Source: Rhizobium mongolense subsp. loessense (lineage in GTDB: Bacteria; Pseudomonadota; Alphaproteobacteria; Rhizobiales; Rhizobiaceae). Taken from it: DNA of 64,000 nt. Under the pieces are notes generated by a model. The model had not been told where the DNA came from. It did not search any database and saw nothing but the letters and a program-made list of their open reading frames with translations. Position numbers and translations under genes: made by a program. Where the stretch lies: contig NZ_FMTM01000003.1 of the NCBI RefSeq assembly GCF_900099775.1, positions 643,097-707,096 of the forward strand, written 5' to 3'. How positions within the stretch are numbered: the stretch's first letter is position 1; each line of letters starts with the position of its first letter. Below, in pieces: positions 56,998 to 64,000 of the stretch.

Positions 56998-57323
56998 GCG
57001 AGACGTCTTTCGGCCTCGATCCGCTGATGACGGCGGAGGAGTGGATGAAAAGCGGCCGCAGTGTGGCGATCGCGACCGTCATCGAGACCTGGGGCTCGGC
57101 GCCCCGTCCTGCCGGCAGCCATCTGGTGATCGACGGTGACGGCAATTTCGAGGGCTCGGTCTCCGGCGGTTGCGTCGAAGGTGCGGTGATCGCGGAGGCG
57201 ATGGACGTCATCGGCGACGGCAAGGCGAAGATGCTGGAATTCGGGGTTGCCGACGAGACCGCCTGGCGCGTCGGACTATCCTGCGGCGGGCGCATCCGCG
57301 TCTTTGTCGAAAGGCTTGCCTGA
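56994..57323 (+). CDS. XdhC-type protein, N-terminal (CoxI) domain only
   Basis: 109 residues. ATVIETWGSAPRPAGSHLVIDGDGNFEGSVSGGCVEGAVIAEAM is the N-terminal XdhC/CoxI domain with the conserved SGGCVEG. It overlaps the VWA gene by four bases (ATGA). The next gene supplies the C-terminal domain. XdhC proteins bind molybdenum cofactor and help sulfurylate it for insertion. Confidence 0.9.
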   Translation: MSETSFGLDPLMTAEEWMKSGRSVAIATVIETWGSAPRPAGSHLVIDGDGNFEGSVSGGCVEGAVIAEAMDVIGDGKAKMLEFGVADETAWRVGLSCGGRIRVFVERLA

Positions 57324-58030
57324 TGGACGCCGCCAATCTGGAGCGGCTGAACGCCGCACGCCGGGCACGCAAGGCCGTGATACTCGTCACCAACTTGGAG
57401 CATGGAACGGATCGCGTGATCGTCGAAGGCGGGCCGGTCGATAGCGCACTGAACGATACCGTCGCTGCGGCATTCCGCTCCGGCAAGTCCGGCATTTGCG
57501 ACATCGACGGCGGTAGGTACTTTCTGAACGTGCACCTGCCGCCAGCCCATATCGTCATCATCGGCGCGGTCCATATCAGCCAGGTCCTGGCGCAGATGGC
57601 GACGCTTGCCGGCTTCGACGTCCGCATCATCGATCCGCGAACCGCCTTTGCAACGCCGGAGCGTTTCGCCGGCATGGATCTCACCGCTGACTGGCCCGTC
57701 GATGTGGTGAAGGACCGTCCGCTCGATGCCTATACGGCTGTCGTCGCGGTCACGCATGATCCGAAGATCGATGATTTCCCGATCGCCGAGGCGCTTCGAA
57801 CGGGCTGTTTTTATGTCGGTGCGCTCGGAAGCCGCAAGACCCACGGTTCGCGTCTCGACCGGCTGAAGAAGGAGGGTTTTTCCGACGGCGAACTTGCGAG
57901 GATCAATGGCCCGATCGGGCTTGATATCGGCGCCTCCAGTCCGGCGGAGATTGCCGTTGCGATCCTTGCTCAGATCATCCAAGCCTTGCGCTCGCGCGAC
58001 GTCGCGTCTCCGAAAGGTGACAAGGCATGA
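57323..58030 (+). CDS. XdhC-type protein, C-terminal Rossmann domain
   Basis: 235 residues. HIVIIGAVHISQVLAQMATLAGFDVRIIDPRTAFATPERF is the Rossmann part, with the glycine-rich loop altered to GAVHIS; YVGALGSRKTHGSRLDRLKKEGFSD follows, both as in XdhC_C. It starts at ATG 57323, whose A is the last base of the previous stop codon (TGATG). So a normally single protein is here encoded as two cistrons, presumably functioning as a complex. Confidence 0.9.
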   Translation: MDAANLERLNAARRARKAVILVTNLEHGTDRVIVEGGPVDSALNDTVAAAFRSGKSGICDIDGGRYFLNVHLPPAHIVIIGAVHISQVLAQMATLAGFDVRIIDPRTAFATPERFAGMDLTADWPVDVVKDRPLDAYTAVVAVTHDPKIDDFPIAEALRTGCFYVGALGSRKTHGSRLDRLKKEGFSDGELARINGPIGLDIGASSPAEIAVAILAQIIQALRSRDVASPKGDKA

Positions 58031-59661
58031 TCTTTGGCGAATTCGATGTCGATGGTGCGGAAGGGCTCGTCCTCGCCCATTCCGTCAAGATGCCGGATGG
58101 GACTCTGCCCAAAGGGCATGTGGTTGACGCTGCCGACGTGGAGCGATTGAAGAGCTCGGGCATCAAGAAGATTGCCGCGGCGCGCCTGGAGGACGGCGAT
58201 CTCGGCGAGGACGAAGCGGCGGCACGGCTGAGCGAGGCAATCGCGCCCGATCATCTCCGCTTTTCGGAGGCTGCGACCGGCCGCGTCAACATCTATGCTG
58301 CCGCGGACGGGCTTTTCGTAGCTGACAGGGAGGCCGTCGATCGGCTGAACCGCATCGATCCGGCGATCACGCTCGCCTGTCTTGCCGATCATACACATGT
58401 CAGCGCCGGCGATATGGTGGCGACCTTCAAAATCATTCCCCTGGCGGTTCCGGGCGCGAAGATAAATGCCGCCTGTGCGGAGCTTCGCGCGACTGGACCA
58501 TTTCAAGTGAAGCCGTTTGCCGATCATGCCGTCTCGCTGATCGCCACGGAACTGCCTTCGCTGAAAGTGTCGGTGATGGACAAGACGGCGCGCATCCTTG
58601 AGCGGCGGTTGGCTGCTTGCGGCAATCGTCTGCTGCGGGAGCGGCGTGTGCCGCATGAGACCAAGGCTCTTGCTGCTTCGATCCAGGATATCATGACGAT
58701 TCCGGAGAAGGCGCCGAAGCTCGTCATCGTCTTCGGTGCCTCGGCGGTCATCGATGCAGCGGATGTCATTCCGCAGGCAATACGCGAGGCGGGCGGGCGT
58801 ATCTTGAGCGTCGGCATGCCCGTCGATCCGGGAAACCTGATGGTCCTCGGCAGCATCGGTGAGACTTATGTCGTCGGCGCGCCTGGTTGCGCCCGCAGTC
58901 CGAAGGAAAACGGTTTTGACTGGGTTCTCGACCGCATTTTGGCCGGTGAAGAGCCGGGCGCGCATGAGGTGACCGGAATGGGTGTCGGGGGCCTGCTGAT
59001 GGAGATACAATCGCGGCCGCAGCCACGCGATGTGCCCGCCAGGAAACATGCCGAGGCTTCCGTTGCGATCGTCCTGCTTGCCGCCGGCAGGGCGCGCCGC
59101 ATGGGCGAGGGCGGCCAGCATAAGCTGCTGGCGGAATTCGATGGCATGCCGCTGGTGCGCCGCTCTGCATCCATTGCTGTTGCCAGCAAGGCTTTATCGG
59201 TTACGGCTGTAACGGGGCATCGCCGTGCTGAGATTGAAGCAGCCCTTGAAGGCTTGAGCGTGCAGCCGGTATTCAACGCCGATTATGCTTCCGGCATGGC
59301 AAGCTCTCTCGCGGCCGGCTTCGCCCATGTCCACGCGAGCGGCGCCGATGGGGTGCTTGTCATGCTTGCTGATATGCCGGGGGTCTCGACGGCGGACCTC
59401 GATCTTTTGATCAGCGCATTCGAGCAGGCCGAGGGCCGGGCGATCGTTCGGGCGGTCTGTGGAGGCAAACGTGGAAATCCGGTCATTCTGCCGCGATCAC
59501 TGTATCATGCAGTGCTTTCACTCGAAGGCGATGTCGGCGCGCGCCACATCGTTGAGACGGCGCGGCTGCCTGTCGTCGATATCGATATCGGCGAGAGTGC
59601 GCATCTTGACGTGGATACGCCGGAGGCGATTGTCGCAGCAGGCGGCATATTGAAGGGATAG
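58027..59661 (+). CDS. Molybdopterin-binding domain fused to MocA-type nucleotidyltransferase
   Basis: 544 residues. The N-terminal ~335 residues are a molybdopterin-binding domain (MDKTARILERRL, FGASAVIDAADVIPQAIREAGG, VVGAPGCARSPKENGFDWVLDRIL). The C-terminal ~200 are a nucleotidyltransferase (VAIVLLAAGRARRMGEGGQ with the GxGxxxRM-like loop, then HKLLAEFDG, GVLVMLADMPGVS). The C-terminal part resembles MocA/MobA enzymes that add CMP or GMP to Mo-molybdopterin. The fusion would join insertion of metal to nucleotide attachment. It overlaps XdhC by four bases. Confidence 0.88.
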   Translation: MIFGEFDVDGAEGLVLAHSVKMPDGTLPKGHVVDAADVERLKSSGIKKIAAARLEDGDLGEDEAAARLSEAIAPDHLRFSEAATGRVNIYAAADGLFVADREAVDRLNRIDPAITLACLADHTHVSAGDMVATFKIIPLAVPGAKINAACAELRATGPFQVKPFADHAVSLIATELPSLKVSVMDKTARILERRLAACGNRLLRERRVPHETKALAASIQDIMTIPEKAPKLVIVFGASAVIDAADVIPQAIREAGGRILSVGMPVDPGNLMVLGSIGETYVVGAPGCARSPKENGFDWVLDRILAGEEPGAHEVTGMGVGGLLMEIQSRPQPRDVPARKHAEASVAIVLLAAGRARRMGEGGQHKLLAEFDGMPLVRRSASIAVASKALSVTAVTGHRRAEIEAALEGLSVQPVFNADYASGMASSLAAGFAHVHASGADGVLVMLADMPGVSTADLDLLISAFEQAEGRAIVRAVCGGKRGNPVILPRSLYHAVLSLEGDVGARHIVETARLPVVDIDIGESAHLDVDTPEAIVAAGGILKG

Positions 59662-59663
59662 CA

Positions 59664-59981
59664 ATGGACGCGGCCGGTATAGAGGAAATGTTTCAGGGGC
59701 TCGGCCCCGTGACGATCAAGCGCATGTTCGGCGGCAAGGGCATCTATCACCTCGGCCGTATCGTCGCGGTCGAAGTTGGGGGCGAGGTGCTGCTCAAGGC
59801 CGATGACAAGAGCTCGCCGGAGTTTGCCGCAGCAGGCTCCAGCCAATGGTTCTATGAGGGCAAGAAGGGCAATCCGGTGAAAATGCCTTACTGGTCGATC
59901 CCGGACGCGGCTTATGACGATCCGGATGATATGGCGAGATGGGTGCGGCTTGCCTATGAGGCGGCGCTCAGAGCTGAATGA
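59664..59981 (+). CDS. TfoX N-terminal-domain protein
   Basis: 105 residues. EMFQGLGPVTIKRMFGGKGIYHLGRIVAVEVGGEVLLKAD and WVRLAYEAAL show the TfoX/Sxy N-terminal domain without the C-terminal domain that acts in competence control. The function of these short forms is not known. It begins two bases after the previous gene. Confidence 0.85.
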   Translation: MDAAGIEEMFQGLGPVTIKRMFGGKGIYHLGRIVAVEVGGEVLLKADDKSSPEFAAAGSSQWFYEGKKGNPVKMPYWSIPDAAYDDPDDMARWVRLAYEAALRAE

Positions 59982-60404
59982 TCAGCGGAAGTTTTCGTTG
60001 TCGAGATAACCGATTGCGGCCTTGGCAAAGTCGGAGAGTGGTGCCGGCAGTTGTGATCGCGTAAACCAGCCGAAATCCGAGAGTTTTTCCGGTTCAGTCA
60101 ACTGCGGATCGCCGCTGACTTCTCTAGTTATGTAGAGAAACGAGACCCAATGCTGCGCATCGGCGCCTGAAATCACTTCGGCATGACCGAGAAGTTCGGT
60201 TCGACCAATCGTCAATCCGGTTTCTTCCTCGGCTTCGCGGCGCGCGGCTTCGGCTATCGGCTCCATATGATCTACTTTGCCACCGACGATGCTCCAGTGA
60301 CCAGCCTCAGGCACACGAATGCGCTTGTAAAGCAGAATCTTGCCGTCGCGCAAAATCACCAGGCCGACGCCGAGACCTGGAAAATGAACGCCAGGCTTGC
60401 CCAT
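59982..60404 (-). CDS. Nudix hydrolase
   Basis: About 140 residues from the ATG at 60404 (a TTG at 60434 would add ten). The Nudix box GKVDHMEPIAEAARREAEEETGL fits G-x5-E-x7-R-E-x2-E-E-x-G. It hydrolyses a nucleoside diphosphate linked to some group; substrate unknown. It directly follows the rhlE gene on the minus strand and meets the TfoX-N gene tail to tail. Confidence 0.88.
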   Translation of the reverse strand: MGKPGVHFPGLGVGLVILRDGKILLYKRIRVPEAGHWSIVGGKVDHMEPIAEAARREAEEETGLTIGRTELLGHAEVISGADAQHWVSFLYITREVSGDPQLTEPEKLSDFGWFTRSQLPAPLSDFAKAAIGYLDNENFR

Positions 60405-60411
60405 CGGAAGA

Positions 60412-61905
60412 TCAAACCTTAGCGTTTGCCGCAATCAGCATGAAGGCGGGAATATCGTCGCCGAAGCCGACCGGCGTCGGGCCGTCGTCGTGGTCGCGAT
60501 AGCGGCGGCGCTCGCGATTATCGTCGTTTGCCGGATAGGGCCGAGAGTTGCGCGCGTTGTTCTGCGGCTTGTTTTCTGATTTGCGCTCGTGCTTCACGCT
60601 TTCGGCCTTTGCTGGTGCTGCTGCTTCGATGGCTTCGGCGGCATTATCATCGGCGCCGATATCAGTTTTATGACCCCGGCGCTCCTTGACGCGGCCACGG
60701 CCCTTGTCGCGATCCCGGCTACCTGCGCGGCGTGGACGGTCGTCTTCGCGGCCGGGTTCGGGAGGCGGGAGAGTGGAAAGATCGCCATTCAGCCACTCTA
60801 CCTTCTCGCCGATCAGCTTTTGGATCGCGTCGGCATGTTTCTGGTCACGGCCTGTGACAATGGTGAAGGCAGCGCCGGAACGGCCTGCACGGCCGGTACG
60901 GCCGATGCGGTGCACGTAATCCTCGGCATGAATCGGCACATCGAAGTTGAAGACGTGGCTGACATCCGGAATGTCGAGGCCGCGGGCCGCGACGTCGGAG
61001 GCGACGAGCAGTTGCAGCTGTCCATCACGGAAGCTTTGAAGCATATTCGTGCGCGAGCGCTGGTCCATGTCGCCGTGGAGCGCGCCGACGGAAAAGCCAT
61101 GGCGTTCGAGGGATCGGAAGAGGTCGGCCACGTCCTTCTTGCGGTTGCAGAAGATGATGGCGTTCTTCAAGTCTTCCTGCGCGCGGACCAGATCGCGCAG
61201 TGCGGCGCGCTTCTCATAGTCCTTGCCGTGCGAAGCAACGAAACGCTGCGTAATGTTCTTGGCGGCGGAGGCCGGCTTTGCGACTTCGATTCGCTCCGGA
61301 TTTTGCAGGAACCGGTCGGCGAGCTTCTGGATTTCCGGCGGCATGGTCGCCGAGAAGAACAGTGTCTGACGCGTGAAGGGGATGAGCTTGGCAATGCGCT
61401 CGATATCGGGGATGAAGCCCATGTCGAGCATGCGGTCGGCTTCGTCGATGACGAAGATTTCGACGGCGCTCATCAAAAGCTTGCCGCGCTCGAAATGGTC
61501 CAGCAGGCGGCCTGGTGTGCAGATGAGAACGTCTGCACCGCGCTCGAGCTTGCGGTCCTGGTCTTCGAAGGAAACGCCGCCGATCAGCAGCGCGACGTTC
61601 AAGCGGTGGTTCTTACCGTATTTTTCGAAGTTCTCCGCGACTTGCGCGGCAAGTTCGCGCGTCGGTTCGAGGATGAGCGTTCGTGGCATGCGGGCCCGGG
61701 CGCGGCCCTTTTCCAGCAGCGACAACATCGGTAATACGAAGGATGCCGTCTTTCCCGTTCCTGTCTGCGCGATCCCGCAAATGTCACGGCGCTGCAGGGC
61801 GAACGGGATTGCTCCTGCCTGAATAGGAGTGGGGATCGTGTAGCCGGCGTCGGTAACGGCGGAAAGCACTTTTTGGCTCAGGCCAAGGTCAGCGAATGTC
61901 GTCAA
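60412..61905 (-). CDS. rhlE: DEAD-box RNA helicase, RhlE-type
   Basis: 497 residues. Motifs in order: GIAQTGTGKTASFVLP (Walker A), FVIDEADRMLDMGF (DEAD), FFSATMPPE (SAT), VASDVAARGLDIPDVSHVFNFD and HRIGRTGRAGRSG. The C-terminus from about residue 390 is a basic, Arg/Gly/Lys-rich tail (RPRRAGSRDRDKGRGRVKERRGHK) that binds RNA. It unwinds RNA in ribosome assembly, mRNA decay or cold adaptation. Confidence 0.95.
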   Translation of the reverse strand: MTTFADLGLSQKVLSAVTDAGYTIPTPIQAGAIPFALQRRDICGIAQTGTGKTASFVLPMLSLLEKGRARARMPRTLILEPTRELAAQVAENFEKYGKNHRLNVALLIGGVSFEDQDRKLERGADVLICTPGRLLDHFERGKLLMSAVEIFVIDEADRMLDMGFIPDIERIAKLIPFTRQTLFFSATMPPEIQKLADRFLQNPERIEVAKPASAAKNITQRFVASHGKDYEKRAALRDLVRAQEDLKNAIIFCNRKKDVADLFRSLERHGFSVGALHGDMDQRSRTNMLQSFRDGQLQLLVASDVAARGLDIPDVSHVFNFDVPIHAEDYVHRIGRTGRAGRSGAAFTIVTGRDQKHADAIQKLIGEKVEWLNGDLSTLPPPEPGREDDRPRRAGSRDRDKGRGRVKERRGHKTDIGADDNAAEAIEAAAPAKAESVKHERKSENKPQNNARNSRPYPANDDNRERRRYRDHDDGPTPVGFGDDIPAFMLIAANAKV

Positions 61906-62062
61906 GGGGAAAACTATTTCCGTTCAGGTTCGGCCATACTCTGGTTGAGTCGGCGGGATTGCATGCCGCAATGCAGCGCGACATAGTCCCAAACGGCTTG
62001 TAAGTCAAGGAATACGGGCTCTGCAGCCGTCGAACAGGTAAAACTGTGGTTACTGCAATTGG

Positions 62063-63370
62063 TTATTTGATATAAGTCGCGAGTTTCAAGCCTGCGTTCA
62101 AGAAATACACCGGATCGACCGCGCGGCCGTTCTGGCGTACCTCGTAATGCAAATGCGTGCCTGTCGAGCGGCCGGTGCTTCCGGCAAGACCGATCACATC
62201 CGAGCGGCCGACCATGTCGCCGGCCTCCACCAGGATCTGCGACATGTGGCCGTAACGGGTAGAAATGCCGTTGCCGTGATCGATCTCGACCATGTTGCCG
62301 TAGCCGCCCGTCCAGCCCGCATTGACGACCTTGCCGGGGGCTGTTGGGCGGATCTTTTCGCCCGCAGCAAAACGAAAGTCGACGCCGGAATGAAGGGCGA
62401 GACGTCCGAGGAAGGGATCGCGCCGATTGCCGAAGGGACTGGTGATTTCCTTGCCGATGGCCGGATTGCGGAACGGCAGGGATTCCGCCGTACTGCGGAC
62501 GGCTTCGAGCCGTGTCAGGGCAGTATCGAGCTGCGCGAGGGAATTGTTGAAGTTGTCGCCGTTTTCCGGCTCGACATAGGGACCGCCGACGGCCCTGTCA
62601 TCATCGGGCTTGACGGCTGCCTGCTCCGGTACGGCAATCCTGAAGCGGGTCAGGACTTTCTCGATATTGCTTGCGGCATCGCCCGCATCCACGGTCAGCT
62701 GCTCAACGCGGGCGCGTTGCTCTTCCTCGACGCCTTTCAGTGAAAGCGTGACCTTCGAGAACAGGCGGTCGGCACGATCGCCGACGGTTTCGGGTGCGGG
62801 GACATAGGCGAGCGTGGAATTGTCGGGCGTTGCGTCGGCGGGTTCGTCGGCGCCTGCTAGGAGCCTGTCGATCGCCCGGGCACCGACTGAAAGCGACGCA
62901 CGCTTGTCCTTGGCTTCGGGCACGAGCGATTGTGCCGGTATCATCTCATCCTTCCTCGTCAGGCCGGAATTTTCCGCACGGTCGAGGAGGGAGCCAAACT
63001 TACCGTGGCGTGAGGTCAGCGCCATCTGCTGCTGCATGAGCTTGTCCACCTTGTCTTCCACCAGCTGCTGGTCGAGCAGCTGACGCGAGGTGACCCGATC
63101 GACCTGGGCACGAAGGGCCGCAATACGATCTTCATAATCATGCTGCATGCGGGCTTGGCGCGCCATGGTGGCACCGATCAGGTCGTCGCGAAGGACGAGA
63201 TAGGAGGTTGCAAGCAGATAGCCGATCACGAAAACGCCGGAAAAGCAGAAGCCGAGGGCTGCCATCCACGGCTTTATGGTTACGTGCCGGACCTTGTCGC
63301 CGCTAGCGAGAATGAGGATATGTTCCTGCGAACGCCTGCCGAATACGCGATTATGCTGTGCATGCGCCAC
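62063..63370 (-). CDS. M23-family peptidoglycan endopeptidase, membrane-anchored
   Basis: 435 residues. A charged N-terminus, a single membrane segment (about 37-60), a long coiled coil (about 75-150 and later), then an M23 LytM domain. The zinc ligands are His327 and Asp331 (LHSGVDFRF) and His408 (THLHYEV). GEKIRPTAPGKVVNAGWTGGYGNMVEIDHGN is also typical. It likely cleaves cross-links during growth or division; S. meliloti RgsM is a known protein of this layout, but I cannot claim orthology. A TTAACCAT word (63427-63434, minus strand) lies about 57 bases upstream. Confidence 0.9.
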   Translation of the reverse strand: MAHAQHNRVFGRRSQEHILILASGDKVRHVTIKPWMAALGFCFSGVFVIGYLLATSYLVLRDDLIGATMARQARMQHDYEDRIAALRAQVDRVTSRQLLDQQLVEDKVDKLMQQQMALTSRHGKFGSLLDRAENSGLTRKDEMIPAQSLVPEAKDKRASLSVGARAIDRLLAGADEPADATPDNSTLAYVPAPETVGDRADRLFSKVTLSLKGVEEEQRARVEQLTVDAGDAASNIEKVLTRFRIAVPEQAAVKPDDDRAVGGPYVEPENGDNFNNSLAQLDTALTRLEAVRSTAESLPFRNPAIGKEITSPFGNRRDPFLGRLALHSGVDFRFAAGEKIRPTAPGKVVNAGWTGGYGNMVEIDHGNGISTRYGHMSQILVEAGDMVGRSDVIGLAGSTGRSTGTHLHYEVRQNGRAVDPVYFLNAGLKLATYIK

Positions 63371-63426
63371 GGAGAATCTCCCAATTGATGCGCCCGTGCT
63401 TCGATCAGGAATGATTACACACTGTT

Positions 63427-63434
63427 ATGGTTAA
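63427..63434. promoter_or_regulatory. CtrA half-site upstream of the M23 peptidase
   Basis: TTAACCAT on the minus strand, the Sinorhizobium-type CtrA half-site, about 57 bases before the ATG. The upstream half is imperfect (TAAG instead of TTAA at the right distance), so this is weaker than the boxes at 1556-1633. Confidence 0.4.
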
Positions 63435-63471
63435 CAAATGCCTTAGTGTGCATGTTAATGCACGCATACGT

Positions 63472-64000
63472 TTAATTATTGCTCATCGACGTCAACGAGC
63501 GATAGAAAGAAGGCGTGAGGCCGGCTTCGGCGCGCGCCAGGTCGTTGAATGGCGGCTTCAGCGGACCGCGGAAGTTTGCACGCACCAGCTCCTTGAAGGT
63601 CTGGGCCGGGTCGCGGCGCTCGCGGGCGCAGAGAAAGCGGAACCATTTGGCGCCGATTGCCACATGCCCCTTTTCGTCATGGTAGATAACATCGAGGACG
63701 GCGGCACTTTCGAGATCGCCGGATTCACGCATCTTTGCCTGCAGCGAGGGCGTGACGTCCAAGCCGCGGGCCTCGAGAATCAGGGGAACGACGGCAAGCC
63801 GCGCCGTTAGATCGTTTCTGGTCGCGTGCGCCGCCTGCCAAAGGCCGTCATGCGCGGGCATATCGCCGTAATCGCCGCCAAGATCGCGCAGCCGCCCGCG
63901 CACCAGGCGGAAGTGCTTCGCCTCCTCGAAGGCAACCTGCATCCATCCGTCGAAGAAAGAATTGGGGACCGCTTCGGTGGCAAACCGCGCAACGATATCG
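63472..64000 (-). CDS. DUF455 ferritin-like protein, N-terminus missing
   Basis: The frame reads in from the window edge (DIVARFATEAVPNSFFDGW...), so the 5' end is beyond 64000. WMQVAFEEAKHFRLV has the E-x-x-H metal ligands of a ferritin-like four-helix bundle, and HDEKGHVAIGAKWFRFLC gives a second ExxH-type site. This is the DUF455 family, a putative di-iron protein of unknown function. It lies 100 bases from the M23 gene. Confidence 0.85.
   Translation of the reverse strand, partial: DIVARFATEAVPNSFFDGWMQVAFEEAKHFRLVRGRLRDLGGDYGDMPAHDGLWQAAHATRNDLTARLAVVPLILEARGLDVTPSLQAKMRESGDLESAAVLDVIYHDEKGHVAIGAKWFRFLCARERRDPAQTFKELVRANFRGPLKPPFNDLARAEAGLTPSFYRSLTSMSNN

Noticed and set aside
61906..62062. 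Possible cold-shock or autoregulatory leader before rhlE
   Set aside because: The region is short and I found no clear hairpin or repeat.

Overview
This window is a stretch of alphaproteobacterial chromosome, most likely from Rhizobium (R. etli / R. leguminosarum type). The evidence is GC-rich coding with strong third-position G/C, a recA-alaS-icd neighbourhood, the CckA cell-cycle kinase, perfect CtrA boxes, a low-cysteine DksA, a PurS/PurQ/small-PurL system, DUF982 and DUF1127 small proteins, and a PagL-like lipid A deacylase. No rRNA, tRNA, prophage, CRISPR array or intact insertion sequence was seen. Almost all of it is core genome.

Layout. 0-5.4 kb: the N-terminal part of a very long membrane-anchored coiled-coil protein, divergent from an Hpt phosphotransfer protein across a promoter with two perfect CtrA boxes. 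Then come a 2Fe-2S ferredoxin, a DUF922 secreted putative protease and the overlapping folP-folB-folK operon. 5.4-11.1 kb: a secreted hypothetical protein, the ycjX/ycjF-like pair with a SixA-like phosphatase, dksA and a FliO-like protein. 11.4-25.9 kb: cckA, psuK-psuG, recA, alaS, an AraC/GyrI regulator, a glutathione transferase, a GNAT acetyltransferase, icd, and an overlapping trmJ-like/murI pair. 26-33 kb: a YjbR protein, a HerA-like ATPase, rpsD with a structured leader, glsA, ttcA, an inositol-monophosphatase-like gene, a candidate small RNA, a 42-residue exported protein, DUF982 and an APH-like kinase.

33-51.7 kb: two tandem Bcr/CflA-type efflux carriers, then grxD, bolA, purL, purQ, a small coiled-coil ORF, purS, purC and purB. 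All of these lie on the minus strand, but the series is interrupted by unrelated genes. The interruptions include a PagL-like enzyme, a MocR regulator and a degraded IS200/IS605 element that keeps only the 3' tip of tnpB and its omegaRNA-like right end. A PAS-GGDEF-EAL protein, a small hydrolase, a DUF2189-like membrane protein and a low-affinity iron permease sit between purC and purB. 51.7-64 kb: a membrane protein, rpe, an orphan periplasmic binding protein, a flavin reductase, a molybdenum-hydroxylase maturation cluster (MoxR/CoxD, CoxE, split XdhC, molybdopterin-binding/nucleotidyltransferase fusion), TfoX-N, Nudix, RhlE, an M23 peptidase and a partial DUF455 protein.

Themes. The CckA kinase, the Hpt protein and the CtrA-box promoter point to the cell-cycle phosphorelay. 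The pur genes together encode FGAM synthase and neighbouring steps. The cox/xdhC cluster makes and inserts the Mo cofactor for an enzyme not encoded here. The most interesting non-ordinary features are the tnpB/omegaRNA relic at 41.3-41.5 kb that supplies the stop codon of the neighbouring mocR gene, the CtrA-controlled divergent promoter at 1.5-1.65 kb, the coiled-coil ORF coupled to purQ, and several small genes and RNA candidates.
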